A stretch of DNA of 45,760 nucleotides from an uncultured Ruminococcus sp. (GCA_900543105.1 UQQA01000006.1:1-45760), one strand, 5' to 3'; shown: positions 16,639 through 26,775, counted from the first letter of the stretch. Translations and numbers: made by a program. Notes: generated by a model from the sequence alone, not told the origin.

Positions 16639-19600
16639 TCATAACGAAATTTCTATCTCCCTATCAAGGCTGAAGGAATAGAGGAACGCCTGACGCACCC
16701 TGATATGGAAGATTTTCTCCAGAGCGGCGCTGTACAGAACGAGCTGTCGGCGGTAGCGGTCGGCAAGGACCTCACTGCTTTTTACCCGGTCGGTCTTGTA
16801 ATCGACAAGCACCATATCGCCGTCCTCGAAGAAGATACAGTCGGCGATACCCTGAAGCATACTGCTGCTATTATTATACTCCAAACCGTACATTCCGTCA
16901 AGTCCCAGCTTTGATATTTCGACAAGAAATTTCTGCTCTCGGCGCACCTCGGGCGAACGCTTCATTCGCTCATAAAGCGGCGAACGGAAGAATGATCTTA
17001 TATGTTCAAGATCAAGCGAACGCCGTTCTGCGGAGCTGATGATACCAAGCGTTTCAAGGCGTTCGGCTTCGGCTTCGGGAGCAATTTCCGCAGCGGCATA
17101 ATCGGCATACTGCATAAAGGTATGCGTTGCCGTTCCTATCTCTGCGGCGGTGAGCTTTCCATAGTCTGCGGCGAATTCGGGTCTGCGCAGAAAGACCTCG
17201 GCATTCTCGCTTTTGGCGATCTCGGTTATGGTGAGCTTTGCAAGTGCTTCGGTAAGCTCACTGTTATAACGGTAATTAAAGTTGCCGAGCAGCTTTCGGA
17301 CGCTTTCCTCCTCCGCAAGCGCTTTGACCTCCTCGGGAGCTTTTTCATCAGCGGAAGTATCCTCGAACGAGGATATTTTTATCTTCGCCCTGCTGTTCCG
17401 TGTCGGAACGAATATCTCATTCTGTATTCGGCAAGAATTGGGGTGCGTGAGCAGTATCGCAAGAAGCCAGTCGAGCATCGACTGCGCCTTTACCGCCGAT
17501 GGGTTTCCGTTCTCTGCGGCAAGCTGTGCGGCGCACTGAGCAATTCGGCGGCGTGTGTTGTCGCTGTCGGGAACGGTGATGAAAATCCGTTCCTTTGCTC
17601 TTGTGAGCGCAACATACAGCAGTCGCATCTCCTCGCTGACGCTCTCGCGGCGGTTAACGCAGGATATCGCATAGCGTGGGAACGAATCGTAAAGCTGACC
17701 CGTTTCGAGGTTCTGTATCTTGAAGCCGATACCGAGGCCGAGGTGTATCTGCATACGGTTCGTGCAGTCCGCAAGATTGAATTTGCGTGAAGTTCCGCAG
17801 AGGAAAACGAACGGGTATTCAAGTCCCTTTGATTTGTGTATGGTCTTTATCGAAACAGCGTTGTCGGCAGGTGAAACGACCGAGGCACGGACGAAATCGC
17901 CGCCGTTTTCCGAAACATCATTAAGATATCGGATAAAACCAGACAGACCGCCCGAGGAGTTCTGCTCATACGATTTTGCATATTCGAGCAAGAGGCGCAG
18001 GTTAGCTTTCTTCTGCTCGCCGTCCGAGTAAACGCTCATTGACGAAAGAAAGTCCGTGCTGTCATAAACGGTCACGATGAGCCTTTCAAGGCTTTGCGAA
18101 GCGGCGCTTATACGCAGGCTCTTGAATATCCTGCAGAAGCGTTCAAGCTTTGCTTTTGCCGAATAGTTACTTTCCTCTCCGACAGCTTTCAGAACGGCTT
18201 TATAAAGCTTTTCGTCACGCTTTTCCGAAAGCAGACGAAGCTCCGCCGTTTCGTCCGCATCAAGCATAAACATCGGCGACATCAGCACCGAAACGAGCGG
18301 TATATCCTGCATCGGGTCATCGATAACTTTAAGCAGGTTCAGAAGCACCGATATTTCGCGTGACTGGAGGTAGCTGACTGTTTCCTCGCAGACCGCTTTT
18401 ATGCCCATTGCGTTAAGTTCATCGGCGTAAAGCTGTCCCCTCGCCCTATCACGGAGCAGAACGCAGAAATCACGGGGTTCGCTTGTACGCATTTCGCCCC
18501 TGTCAAAGACTTTTTCAACGCCGATCATCGACTTTATCTTTGAAGCCGCCGCACGAGCCTCCGCCTGAGCCGCTGAGAGCGATTCTTCACCGCTTTCATC
18601 GTCCGATGATACGGTTATAACGCCCTTGTCGGGGGAGAAAATTATCTCGGTCGTGCGGTCCGCATCGGGATAATTTGCGCCGTATTCAAGTTTTTCATTA
18701 TCGGTATAATCGATGCCGCCGTTATCTCTGTCCATAATATTTTCAAAAACATCGTTGACGAAATCAACAACGTCACGGCTGCTTCGGAAATTGCGGTTGA
18801 GAAGCACCGCCGCATTCGTTCCCGTGAAGCCTTTTTCATAAGGCTCGGACGAATCGAGGACTTCGAGGAAGTTGTTCGGATTCGCAAGTCGGAAACGGTA
18901 TATTGACTGCTTTACATCGCCGACGACAAATAGGTTATCGCCGCCCTTTTCGGCTGTGCCGTTGTGCGAAAGCATACGGAAAATAACGCTCTGCGTGTTG
19001 TTCGCGTCCTGAAATTCGTCTATCATTATCAGCCTGTAATACTCGGAAAGCTCGCGGGCAAGCGGCGTTTGGACGATGTTTCCGTTCCCGTCCTTTCTGC
19101 ACAAAAGCTTTACCGCAAGTTGCTCCGCATCGGAGAAGCCGAGTGCATTTTTGTCAATTTTAATAGCATCTATCTCTTTGATAAGCTCCTTGACGAGAAG
19201 CGAAACTCCGTCTATGATCTCGGCGTTCACCCTGTAGTCGTCAGTGATGCTTTTCAGCGAAAAAACATTGCCGCAGGCATCGTTCGCAAGCTTTTTGTAT
19301 CGGTCACGAAAATCCTTTACCGCATCGATAACGGCGGCATCGTCCAAGCCTTTTTCCGTTTTCGGATAGCGGCAGGTCTCAAACTTTATTGGCTTTGGCA
19401 TTCTCTCGTCCCACGGCAAAGCTGTGTCCTTCACACGCTCGGCAAGCTGTTCAAAAAGTTGTGCTTCGCCCGTGATGATGCTCTGCGCCTTTGATTTTCC
19501 GTCATCGGGGACTAATTCAGCCGCATAGAAAGCCAGCGCCGCCGCACTTCTGAACTGCTGTGAGATGAACTCCGAATAAGCCGCCGCAAGAGGATCTGTG

Positions 19601-20220
19601 CGCTCGTCAAAAGGCTGTTCGTAACGCTTTTTTGCGCTGTCGAGGAAGTCTGTCGGGAACGGGAGCGACATTATAAAACGATATATCGAGAGCATCGTTT
19701 TTTCAAGCTCGGTATCTCCCCTTGCACCCGAACAGGTAAAGTCCGCAAGCTTTTTCATAAGCTCGGGCTTTTCGCCGTAAAGACGTTCAAATACGTTCTC
19801 GGAGGCTTTCGCAACGATGAGCTTTTCCTCCGAATCATCGATAATGCGGAAGCCTGACGAAACATCGAGCGACCGTACATTTTCCCTTATAAGGTCAAAG
19901 CAGAATGAATGTATAGTTGAAATTTTCGCCGACGGGATAAGAGCCTGCTGGCTGAAAAGCCACTCGTTCGAGGGGTCGGCTTCAAGCTGTTTCGCTATCG
20001 CATCGGAAAGGCGCTGTTTCATCTGCGCCGCCGCATCGTTGGTGAACGTTACAACGATAATTTTATCGGCGGGAACACGGTTCTCGTTATCGGAGAGGAT
20101 ACGGAGCAGTCTTTCAACAAGAACGGAGGTCTTGCCGCTTCCTGCCGCCGCCGAAACTATGACCGATGTATCTCTCGCTTCAATAGCTTCAAGCTGTCGG
20201 TCTGTCCATTTATCAGCCAT
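16639..20220 (-). CDS. addA: ATP-dependent helicase/nuclease subunit A
   Basis: 1193 residues. Motor and nuclease subunit of the AddAB (RexAB) double-strand-break resection complex, which loads RecA. UvrD-type helicase: the Q-motif region WTDRQLEAIEARD, Walker A SAAAGSGKT (about 23-31), Walker B MIDEFQD, SIYRFRLANP, HKSKGLEYPFVF and YVALTRAKER. The C-terminal RecB-type nuclease has LVDYKTDR. An AAAGGAG Shine-Dalgarno lies inside the addB end, and the genes overlap by 8 bp. Confidence 0.96.
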   Translation of the reverse strand: MADKWTDRQLEAIEARDTSVIVSAAAGSGKTSVLVERLLRILSDNENRVPADKIIVVTFTNDAAAQMKQRLSDAIAKQLEADPSNEWLFSQQALIPSAKISTIHSFCFDLIRENVRSLDVSSGFRIIDDSEEKLIVAKASENVFERLYGEKPELMKKLADFTCSGARGDTELEKTMLSIYRFIMSLPFPTDFLDSAKKRYEQPFDERTDPLAAAYSEFISQQFRSAAALAFYAAELVPDDGKSKAQSIITGEAQLFEQLAERVKDTALPWDERMPKPIKFETCRYPKTEKGLDDAAVIDAVKDFRDRYKKLANDACGNVFSLKSITDDYRVNAEIIDGVSLLVKELIKEIDAIKIDKNALGFSDAEQLAVKLLCRKDGNGNIVQTPLARELSEYYRLIMIDEFQDANNTQSVIFRMLSHNGTAEKGGDNLFVVGDVKQSIYRFRLANPNNFLEVLDSSEPYEKGFTGTNAAVLLNRNFRSSRDVVDFVNDVFENIMDRDNGGIDYTDNEKLEYGANYPDADRTTEIIFSPDKGVITVSSDDESGEESLSAAQAEARAAASKIKSMIGVEKVFDRGEMRTSEPRDFCVLLRDRARGQLYADELNAMGIKAVCEETVSYLQSREISVLLNLLKVIDDPMQDIPLVSVLMSPMFMLDADETAELRLLSEKRDEKLYKAVLKAVGEESNYSAKAKLERFCRIFKSLRISAASQSLERLIVTVYDSTDFLSSMSVYSDGEQKKANLRLLLEYAKSYEQNSSGGLSGFIRYLNDVSENGGDFVRASVVSPADNAVSIKTIHKSKGLEYPFVFLCGTSRKFNLADCTNRMQIHLGLGIGFKIQNLETGQLYDSFPRYAISCVNRRESVSEEMRLLYVALTRAKERIFITVPDSDNTRRRIAQCAAQLAAENGNPSAVKAQSMLDWLLAILLTHPNSCRIQNEIFVPTRNSRAKIKISSFEDTSADEKAPEEVKALAEEESVRKLLGNFNYRYNSELTEALAKLTITEIAKSENAEVFLRRPEFAADYGKLTAAEIGTATHTFMQYADYAAAEIAPEAEAERLETLGIISSAERRSLDLEHIRSFFRSPLYERMKRSPEVRREQKFLVEISKLGLDGMYGLEYNNSSSMLQGIADCIFFEDGDMVLVDYKTDRVKSSEVLADRYRRQLVLYSAALEKIFHIRVRQAFLYSFSLDREIEISL

Positions 20221-23200
20221 TGTTCATCTCTCCTTTCCCGTTTTCTTCACGGATAATATCGTCAAGCTTTGCACTCATTTTCTCGGCAGCTTCGGGGTCG
20301 TAATCACGGTGGATAATATTCGGGAAATTGCCGCAGACGGAGCTGTAATCGCAGTATGAGCAGGGCGAAACATTGCCGTTACGGAGCGGATCGGCTCCGA
20401 TCTCTCCGCTCTTTATGCTCATAGCTGTTTCCGTCAGTATCTCCGAAGAATATTTTCGCAAAGCGGCTATCTGATCTTCGGTGATGATGCTTGAATTGCT
20501 GTAAAAATCGCCGTCATTCTTAATTTTTACGGGGATAAAGGTTCCGCTGAGACCGTTTTCCATTGCACCTGCGATCTCGGCATCGGCAATAACTATGCCG
20601 TCCATTTTACAGCCTTTTTTCTCGTAGGAAAGCTTCTCGTCCTCGGTCGGATCTCTGCCGAGGGAGGGAACGTTGTCATTTGCGTGCATATAGAGAACGC
20701 CTGCGGGCAGAGCTTCGTGATATTTGCCCTCATTGAGCGGTGCATCGGGGTCGGTCACGGCGAAGATGTACAGAAGCATCTGCATATTTATACCGTAGTA
20801 AAGGTCGGCGAGCGAGAACACCTTTGAACCCGTTTTGTAGTCAACGACACGGACATAGGTTATGCCGTCCTTTACGAATGTGTCGATTCGGTCAACTGCA
20901 CCGACAAAGCTTACCCTTGTCTTATCGGGGAGCTGTATCGTGACGGGCTTTTCGTCACTGCCCTCGGCATAGGAAAGCGTATATTCAAAGCTGGACGGCG
21001 AAAAATCGGACTGCGCAAATTCCAGCTTCAGGCGGCAGATGATGTCCGTCAGCGTTTCAGCCATTCGCACGAACGCCGCAACGAAGCGCTTTGTCTTGCC
21101 GTAGCTTCCGCCGACCTCGTCCGAAGCGTAATATTCGCCGAGCTTGGATTTAACGATAGCGGAAATGTCCTTTCGCTCCATTTTTACGAAGCTGTCCTTG
21201 TCGTATTCCTTTAAAAACTCACAAAGGCAGTAATGTATCGCAGTTCCCTTTGCAGGAGCGGAAACATCGACTTTTTTACGGGGCTGTATGCAAAGTCCCT
21301 TTTTGCAGAAGTAGATGAACGGGCATTTTCTGTAGTCCTCAAGGCGTGAAGCGGAAAGGCTTATGTTCTGCCCGAAAAGACGCTCTGCGTTATCTCTGCG
21401 GAGCGAATGTCTGCCCTTTATCGGCTCATCGGCAAGGCGAAGCTTTCGGCGGTTCTCGGGCGAATGATCTTCGAGTGCCGCACGCAGGCTCGCAATGTCA
21501 GAATCGTTCCTGCGGAAGCTTTTTATGTACTGATAATAGCCGTTCTGCTCAGTCGTACAGAAAAACAGCGTTCCGAGGTCTTTTTCGGTGAGCTTTATTT
21601 CGCCGAACATTCCCTCCAGCTGCTTCACGGCAAATGACGGATAGAGCGGTGCGCCGGAAACATTAGCCACGGGGTAAGTAACGTAAAGCTTTTCCCTCGC
21701 CGCGGATAAAACGGAGTATGCAACGAAACGTTCCTCCGAGTTTTTCTCCCTCATCGAGCCGCCTATCTCGATATCAGCCGCACGGAAACGCTCGGTGTCC
21801 TTATCGGAAAAGAGCGGCGATGGCTTCGGCGCAAGCGGAAATGTTCCCTCGTTCGCACCGATGACAAAGATAGCTTTCGGGTTGGAAAAACGTGACGTAT
21901 GTGCCGCTGTAAAGCTTACGCAGTCGAGCGTTTTCGGCGGCGTGGAAAGCTTCATTCCCGAAACGCAGGAGTCGAAAAGCTCCGCAAACTCCGATGCGCT
22001 TATCTCAGCTTCGCCGAGCGTTCTGTAAAAGCTTTGCAGCAATTCACAAAGCATATCCCAGAGCTGTTTTGCTTCACGGACTGCGACCAAAACTTCGCTG
22101 TCGCCGTCCGAATTTTTCGCTTTTTCCTCGACCGAACGTGCGATGCCGACTTCTTCGAGAAAGTCCGAAACTGCGCGGCATACAGCGTTTGCCCTGCCCT
22201 GCGAAGCCTTTTTCCGCAGGTTTTCAAGCGGAACTATGACTGTCTGTCTTGCTTCTTCCGCTATGGCATCATTCTCATCTGCAACGCGGAACGGCTCGCT
22301 CCACATTTTGCCCTCAACATTCCAGCGGTAGCAATATTCTTCGAGGATATCCGCTTTTTCATCGTCAAGTCCCGAAAATCCCGTCTTTATGTAACGCAAA
22401 ATTTCCTCGGTAGAAAATTTTCGCGCCGAAGCAAGCTTTAACGCCGTTCGTATGAAAACGACGAGAGCCTTATGCGAAATCCCGTCCGAAACATCGGTGT
22501 AAAGCGGGATATCCGAACGCCTGAAAGCCGCTTCTATCATCGTCATATAGCTTTCGGACGAGCGTGAGGTCACGGCGATATCGGAGTATTTGTAACCCTC
22601 CTCGCGGACAAGACGGCATATCTCGGCGGCAACATAATCCGCTTCGGCGTAAGGCTCGGCGGCTTCGTATATCTTCACCGCTCTGCACCCGCCGTCAAAA
22701 TGCTCACGCTTTGCACGGAGGATATTTTTCCGCATAAATTCAAGCTCGGGATAGGCAAAGCGCCTGTTCTCCGTGAGGAAAGTTTTCCGAACCTGCGCAC
22801 CTGCGTCATTTGCGGCGGAAATAAGCTTGTACATCGTTGTATTGACCGTATCGAAAAGCGAGAAATTTCTCGGCGCTTCGTCCTCGGTCGTGAGTGATAC
22901 GGTCACGCTTCCGCAGTCCCTTATCATAATTTTCAGCAGTTCATATTCATCGGGAGTGAAGCTTTTGAACTCGTCAATGAAGAATTCAGTGTCCTTGAAA
23001 AAGCCGTGTTCGGAGGCTTTTTTTGCAGCTTCGGTAAGGTCGGTGCCGCTGTCCTTGAAGCCGTGCTTTTCGAGGCTTTCCATATACCCCGAGTAGATGA
23101 GGGCGATGTCCTTTGCTTTCGGGCGAATTATTTCATCGAGTGATGAGAGCTTTTCCGTGAGCTGTTCGGGCGAAACTCCTGCCGCCGAGAACGCTTTCAC

Positions 23201-23572
23201 AATTTCGAGCGCATCTGTGACAAAGCGTGTTTTCATTGCCTGCCTGTCGTAAAACTCCAGCGAATGTTCGGCGCGAAGCCGTGACAGTACCTCGAACATT
23301 ATGATATTACGGACGGTATCATCGGCATATTTGCCCCTTAAGCCGCCGTATTTTATGAAAATATACTTTGCCGCACGGGAGAAATTTATTATCTCCATAC
23401 GGTTGAAATCCTCCATGCCCATAAAGTTATAGAGCAGGCGGTTGTATTCAAAGTTGAACTGGTCGGGGACGATAGCATAGACCTTTTTCCCCTCGGCAGC
23501 GGCACGTTTTATCCTTGTCATCATTTCGTATGATTTTCCCGTGCCTGCGCCGCCGTATATAATGTCGAGCAT
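20213..23572 (-). CDS. addB: ATP-dependent helicase/deoxyribonuclease subunit B
   Basis: 1119 residues. Second nuclease subunit of AddAB; in known systems it recognises the Chi site. The N-terminal inactive-helicase part keeps a Walker A (GGAGTGKS, about 7-14) and VPDQFNFEYNRLLY. The C-terminal nuclease has CPFIYFCKKGLC, VVDYKTGSKVFSL, and CSYCDYSSVCGN, the cysteine set holding the 4Fe-4S cluster. It starts at the ATG with GGAG about 9 nt upstream and heads the addBA operon. Confidence 0.95.
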   Translation of the reverse strand: MLDIIYGGAGTGKSYEMMTRIKRAAAEGKKVYAIVPDQFNFEYNRLLYNFMGMEDFNRMEIINFSRAAKYIFIKYGGLRGKYADDTVRNIIMFEVLSRLRAEHSLEFYDRQAMKTRFVTDALEIVKAFSAAGVSPEQLTEKLSSLDEIIRPKAKDIALIYSGYMESLEKHGFKDSGTDLTEAAKKASEHGFFKDTEFFIDEFKSFTPDEYELLKIMIRDCGSVTVSLTTEDEAPRNFSLFDTVNTTMYKLISAANDAGAQVRKTFLTENRRFAYPELEFMRKNILRAKREHFDGGCRAVKIYEAAEPYAEADYVAAEICRLVREEGYKYSDIAVTSRSSESYMTMIEAAFRRSDIPLYTDVSDGISHKALVVFIRTALKLASARKFSTEEILRYIKTGFSGLDDEKADILEEYCYRWNVEGKMWSEPFRVADENDAIAEEARQTVIVPLENLRKKASQGRANAVCRAVSDFLEEVGIARSVEEKAKNSDGDSEVLVAVREAKQLWDMLCELLQSFYRTLGEAEISASEFAELFDSCVSGMKLSTPPKTLDCVSFTAAHTSRFSNPKAIFVIGANEGTFPLAPKPSPLFSDKDTERFRAADIEIGGSMREKNSEERFVAYSVLSAAREKLYVTYPVANVSGAPLYPSFAVKQLEGMFGEIKLTEKDLGTLFFCTTEQNGYYQYIKSFRRNDSDIASLRAALEDHSPENRRKLRLADEPIKGRHSLRRDNAERLFGQNISLSASRLEDYRKCPFIYFCKKGLCIQPRKKVDVSAPAKGTAIHYCLCEFLKEYDKDSFVKMERKDISAIVKSKLGEYYASDEVGGSYGKTKRFVAAFVRMAETLTDIICRLKLEFAQSDFSPSSFEYTLSYAEGSDEKPVTIQLPDKTRVSFVGAVDRIDTFVKDGITYVRVVDYKTGSKVFSLADLYYGINMQMLLYIFAVTDPDAPLNEGKYHEALPAGVLYMHANDNVPSLGRDPTEDEKLSYEKKGCKMDGIVIADAEIAGAMENGLSGTFIPVKIKNDGDFYSNSSIITEDQIAALRKYSSEILTETAMSIKSGEIGADPLRNGNVSPCSYCDYSSVCGNFPNIIHRDYDPEAAEKMSAKLDDIIREENGKGEMNNG

Positions 23573-23598
23573 TGATATCCGCTCCTTTCATGGTTTTT

Positions 23599-23627
23599 AT
23601 TATACCATATACAAGGCTTTCTTTCAA
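23599..23627 (-). promoter_or_regulatory. Sigma-A promoter of addBA
   Basis: Minus strand: TTGAAA (23622-23627), 17-bp spacer, TATAAT (23599-23604), about 27 bp upstream of the addB ATG. Confidence 0.85.
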
Positions 23628-23713
23628 GGAAAACAAGGTAAAATGTTTTTACACTGATACAGTATGTGTTTTTTCGGTTCAATTTCCATAGCTGTTCAAA
23701 CGAGGTCGGCTTA

Positions 23714-23813
23714 TACTAAACACCATTTAAAATTTGGAAAAAATCAAGCCGACAATCTTGAATATATGGGATTTCGGCGCAGATTTTTTCCTGTATTTTA
23801 TTGGTGTTTAGTA
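23714..23813 (+). repeat. 100-bp MITE-like palindromic element, copy 1 (inverted)
   Basis: Ends TACTAAACACCA and TGGTGTTTAGTA are exact inverted repeats. The rest of the two ~44-bp arms also pairs imperfectly around a ~12-nt centre. It is flanked by the direct repeat TTA (23711-23713 and 23814-23816). It is the reverse complement of the other three copies and sits beside the end of structured repeat copy A. Confidence 0.92.
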
Positions 23814-23816
23814 TTA

Positions 23817-24205
23817 AAACGCTCGTCGCTTTGCTCCTCACGTTTATTCGCCGAGGATAGTTTTGTGAGGAAAACAGAATAGGCGCAATTCACTTTTTCA
23901 GGTTTACGGAACTGATTTCTCATATCTGTTTTACCTTTTTCGTGTGAATTGCGCCTTTGAATTTGTTACTGATTACGCTGTTGTAGCAAGCTTTGTGCTG
24001 TTAGTTTAGGGAGTTTCGCTTTCTGCTAAAGGTCAAATTGACCTGCGACAAGGTGGCTCCGCCCCAGTGGACTCTCCTCTGCGCATCTATTAATGGTACC
24101 GAGTAGCAAGTTAATAGCTCGACATAAAGTGTTTACGAACTTCCTGCAGGGGTTCCCTGCCCCCCTTGACCCCCTGCCACCCTTTGAAAAGCGTGGACGT
24201 AAACT
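23817..24205 (-). repeat. Structured modular repeat, copy A (minus orientation)
   Basis: Non-coding. It begins directly after the stop codon of the GGDEF gene. Read on the minus strand it holds a CCACGCTTT/AAAGGGTGG hairpin (24177-24196), then about 100 bp not present in the other copies, GGTCAA/TTGACC, and the GGCGCAATTCAC hairpin with its arms at 23881-23893 and 23943-23955. It ends in a segment also ending copy C. Homologous to 41431-41733 and 45354-45682. Confidence 0.8.
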
Positions 24206-25855
24206 TTATTTTTTCTCGACTTTTTCCGTTTTTGCTTTCTTCCGATTTTTATCCTCATACATCGCCGAATCGGCACGTCGGAAAACATCGGAGGTATCCC
24301 CGTCCTCGCCTTTTCGGTAGGAAGAGCCGCCGACGGCGATATGCACCTGATCGTATATTTCCGTTTTGCCACTGTTGAAATCGGACATTGCGCTGTTGAG
24401 CTGTTCGGCAAGAGCGTTTATCTCCTCATCGCTCCTGCTGCCGAGGACTGCCGTGAATTCATCTCCGCCTATTCTGAAACAGTTTTCGCCGCCGAACGTC
24501 TCACTTATGACCTTTGCGGAGTTCTTTATGTAAATATCTCCCTTTTCGTGACCATAACTGTCATTGACCTTCTTCAGACCGTTAAGATCCATTACAAAGA
24601 TCGTAAAGCCTGCCTTACCCTCTGCGATATCTGCGGAAAGCTCTTCAAGTTTTTTCTTGTACGCAAGGTTATTTCCAAGCCTTGTCATCGGCTCAATATA
24701 CGCAAGTCCGTTGATATAATCAATATGCCCTTTGAGCGAACCGACCATTTTTGCAAGACTTTCCGAAAGCACCTCGACTTCATCTCCGGTTTTGCAGGAC
24801 AGCTCTGTTTCAAGCTTATTGTCAGCGATCTTTTGGGCTTTTTCCGTGAGTTCAAGCAGCGGTCTCGTGAATTTTGCCGCCCAACGCAGCACAATTACAG
24901 CCGAAATTATAAGGAACACTCCCGCATTTAGCAGCAGAAGAGTTATCAGCTTTCGCTTCGGGGCAGTGACCTCAGCCTTCGGAACACGTATGAAGAACTG
25001 CATGTTATTGTCAAGCATCATCGACATTATGAGCATTTGCCTGCCGTTGCGATCCGATGTGATCATCGTTCCCGTCGGCGCACCGTAGTAACAGCCGCTT
25101 TGTTCAAGCTCGGCATATCCGTCTTTAAAATAACCGTTTTCGCAGATGACGTCTCCGTTTTTGACGATAACGAAGGATTCCCCGTTTTCGTATGCGCTCA
25201 CGTCAGCACAAAGCTCGCTTATAAGGTTTATATTGATATCCATTCCTATTATGCCGAGCCGATCGCCGTTCGGCTTGTACAGCGGAACGATATATGATAT
25301 CATTTCATAGCCTATATTTTTATTATAATATGGGTCAAGCCAGATCGGCTCGCCTGCCTCAAGCGGTGTATAAAACCAACCGACATGCTCAAAGTCGCTT
25401 TTATCATATGCCTTGATATCCGTCAGCTGCGTGTCTGCAACATCGCCCGTAACGCTGCCCTTGACCCAGAAAAAATCGCCCTCATCAGTCACGTCCGGAT
25501 CAAAACGAAGATACGCCCCCAGTGAACCGTGCGTGTTCATGACAGCATTTCTGCCAAGCTCTCTCATCATTTTCATATAGATATCAAAACGTTTTTTGTT
25601 GAGTAAAAGTTCATCATGTTCACCAAGGCTCGATGTCAGAAAACTGCTCATCATACTTACAGACTGCTCAATATTGCGCAGCTCCTCGTTTATCTCCTGC
25701 ACACTCTCACTGCACTCAAGCTGCATAATTTGGGAAGAATCGTCATCGAGAACGTCACTTATACAAACGATGCTGACAAACACAAGCAGCGCAGTCAGGC
25801 ACAGAAAGTTAAAAATAACCGTATAAATAATCTTCTTTTTTATAGAAAATCTCAT
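24206..25855 (-). CDS. Membrane diguanylate cyclase: extracellular Cache-like sensor, HAMP, GGDEF
   Basis: 549 residues. Two spans (about 10-33 and 310-332) enclose a periplasmic-type sensor of about 270 residues with dCache features (WLDPYYNKNIGYEMISYIVPLY, GIIGMDIN). A HAMP linker (about 332-385) is followed by a GGDEF domain with intact RIGGDEF, so c-di-GMP synthesis is likely. The RxxD inhibitory site is missing: the aligned residues read FGGE, so product feedback at that site is unlikely. The ATG overlaps the rhomboid-like gene stop by 4 bp. The tail is Lys-rich. Ligand unknown. Confidence 0.9.
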   Translation of the reverse strand: MRFSIKKKIIYTVIFNFLCLTALLVFVSIVCISDVLDDDSSQIMQLECSESVQEINEELRNIEQSVSMMSSFLTSSLGEHDELLLNKKRFDIYMKMMRELGRNAVMNTHGSLGAYLRFDPDVTDEGDFFWVKGSVTGDVADTQLTDIKAYDKSDFEHVGWFYTPLEAGEPIWLDPYYNKNIGYEMISYIVPLYKPNGDRLGIIGMDININLISELCADVSAYENGESFVIVKNGDVICENGYFKDGYAELEQSGCYYGAPTGTMITSDRNGRQMLIMSMMLDNNMQFFIRVPKAEVTAPKRKLITLLLLNAGVFLIISAVIVLRWAAKFTRPLLELTEKAQKIADNKLETELSCKTGDEVEVLSESLAKMVGSLKGHIDYINGLAYIEPMTRLGNNLAYKKKLEELSADIAEGKAGFTIFVMDLNGLKKVNDSYGHEKGDIYIKNSAKVISETFGGENCFRIGGDEFTAVLGSRSDEEINALAEQLNSAMSDFNSGKTEIYDQVHIAVGGSSYRKGEDGDTSDVFRRADSAMYEDKNRKKAKTEKVEKK

Positions 25856-26547
25856 TGTTTATTGTCCTTATCATCATGGCTCGTCATTTTAATTCTGACA
25901 TCTCGCCATTCACGTCTGACTTTTCTGTTTTTGAAGTTGGTCTTTATCTTGTAAACAACACCGCCGCCGAAGAATATCGCCATATTTATAAAGGATATCG
26001 CGATGCAAAGGCTCGCCTGCCAGTAGCCGACAGCAAGCATCGTTACGAAATCATAGAGCAGAAATGCCGCATCGATCCACGCGAGCCACTTCGCTTTTAC
26101 GGGGATAAAGAAAAACAGCAGGAACTGTTCGTTCGGAAAAAGCATCGCGAACGCAAGGAACAGCGACATATTGAGGTATTCCGCCGTAGCATAGCCCGAG
26201 ATCAAGCCGCCGATTATCGTTCCGATAACACCCGTGAAGTAGAAAACGTTGAACCGAAAACCGCCCCATACCTGCTCGAGCTGCGAACCGATGAGCCAGT
26301 AGAAATAACAGCTTATCAGCATAAATATCGGGTTGGAACTGAACGGGCAAAGTATAAACGAGAAAATTCTCCAGACCTGCCCCTGCATCACAGCCGCGCG
26401 GTCGAAATACATATAGCTGCTCAGATACAGCTCGGGGAAAAGATAATCGAAAATAAACACTATCACGCTGCCTATAACAACATACAGCATAAGGTTTGGG
26501 ATATAATATTTGCCGAATTTGCGTTCCATTTTATTTAAAAGATTCAA
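25852..26547 (-). CDS. Rhomboid-like membrane protein lacking the catalytic serine motif
   Basis: 231 residues with about six hydrophobic segments and a basic cytoplasmic tail. The start is TTG at 26545-26547 with AAAGG about 9 nt upstream; the ATG at codon 7 is too far from the SD. The fold pattern (GQVWRIFSFILCPFS, then a segment with QLEQVWGGFRFNVFYFTGVIGT) resembles rhomboid-family proteins of Clostridia. No GxSG motif or paired catalytic His was found, so it is probably a pseudo-enzyme. It is translationally coupled to the diguanylate cyclase. Confidence 0.75.
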   Translation of the reverse strand: MNLLNKMERKFGKYYIPNLMLYVVIGSVIVFIFDYLFPELYLSSYMYFDRAAVMQGQVWRIFSFILCPFSSNPIFMLISCYFYWLIGSQLEQVWGGFRFNVFYFTGVIGTIIGGLISGYATAEYLNMSLFLAFAMLFPNEQFLLFFFIPVKAKWLAWIDAAFLLYDFVTMLAVGYWQASLCIAISFINMAIFFGGGVVYKIKTNFKNRKVRREWRDVRIKMTSHDDKDNKQ

Positions 26548-26710
26548 AATATCATTCCTTTCGGGTCATAAAAATATATTATACAACTGTAGAACTTATC
26601 GTTCAAACCAAACGCCAAAAATTCTCTTCGCGGCAACAAACCGATTTTTTATGCATACAAAGCGCAACGAAGTGCAGCGCGGCGCGAACCTTCAACGAGG
26701 CATCCTCGTA

Positions 26711-26739
26711 ATTATACCATATTGGTAACAAAATTACAA
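26711..26739 (-). promoter_or_regulatory. Promoter of the rhomboid-like/GGDEF operon
   Basis: Minus strand: TTGTAA (26734-26739), 17-bp spacer, TATAAT (26711-26716). It leaves a leader of about 155 nt before the TTG start and lies back to back with the DUF1858 promoter. Confidence 0.75.
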
Positions 26740-26746
26740 GTAGCAC

Positions 26747-26775
26747 TTGAAATTTTCATAAATATTGATTATAAT
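26747..26775 (+). promoter_or_regulatory. Sigma-A promoter of the DUF1858 gene
   Basis: TTGAAA (26747-26752), 17-bp spacer, TATAAT (26770-26775), about 50 bp before the ATG. Confidence 0.85.

Noticed and set aside
17002..17790. 262-codon frame antisense to addA
   Set aside because: No SD, no family pattern, and it lies fully inside addA, whose motifs are intact.
23714..23813. The 100-bp element as a plain transcription terminator
   Set aside because: Four copies of identical length with 3-bp flanking duplications point to transposition, and the stem is A/T-rich without a defined U-tract.
25852..26547. Active rhomboid protease
   Set aside because: No GxSG serine motif or matching His was found in the membrane segments.
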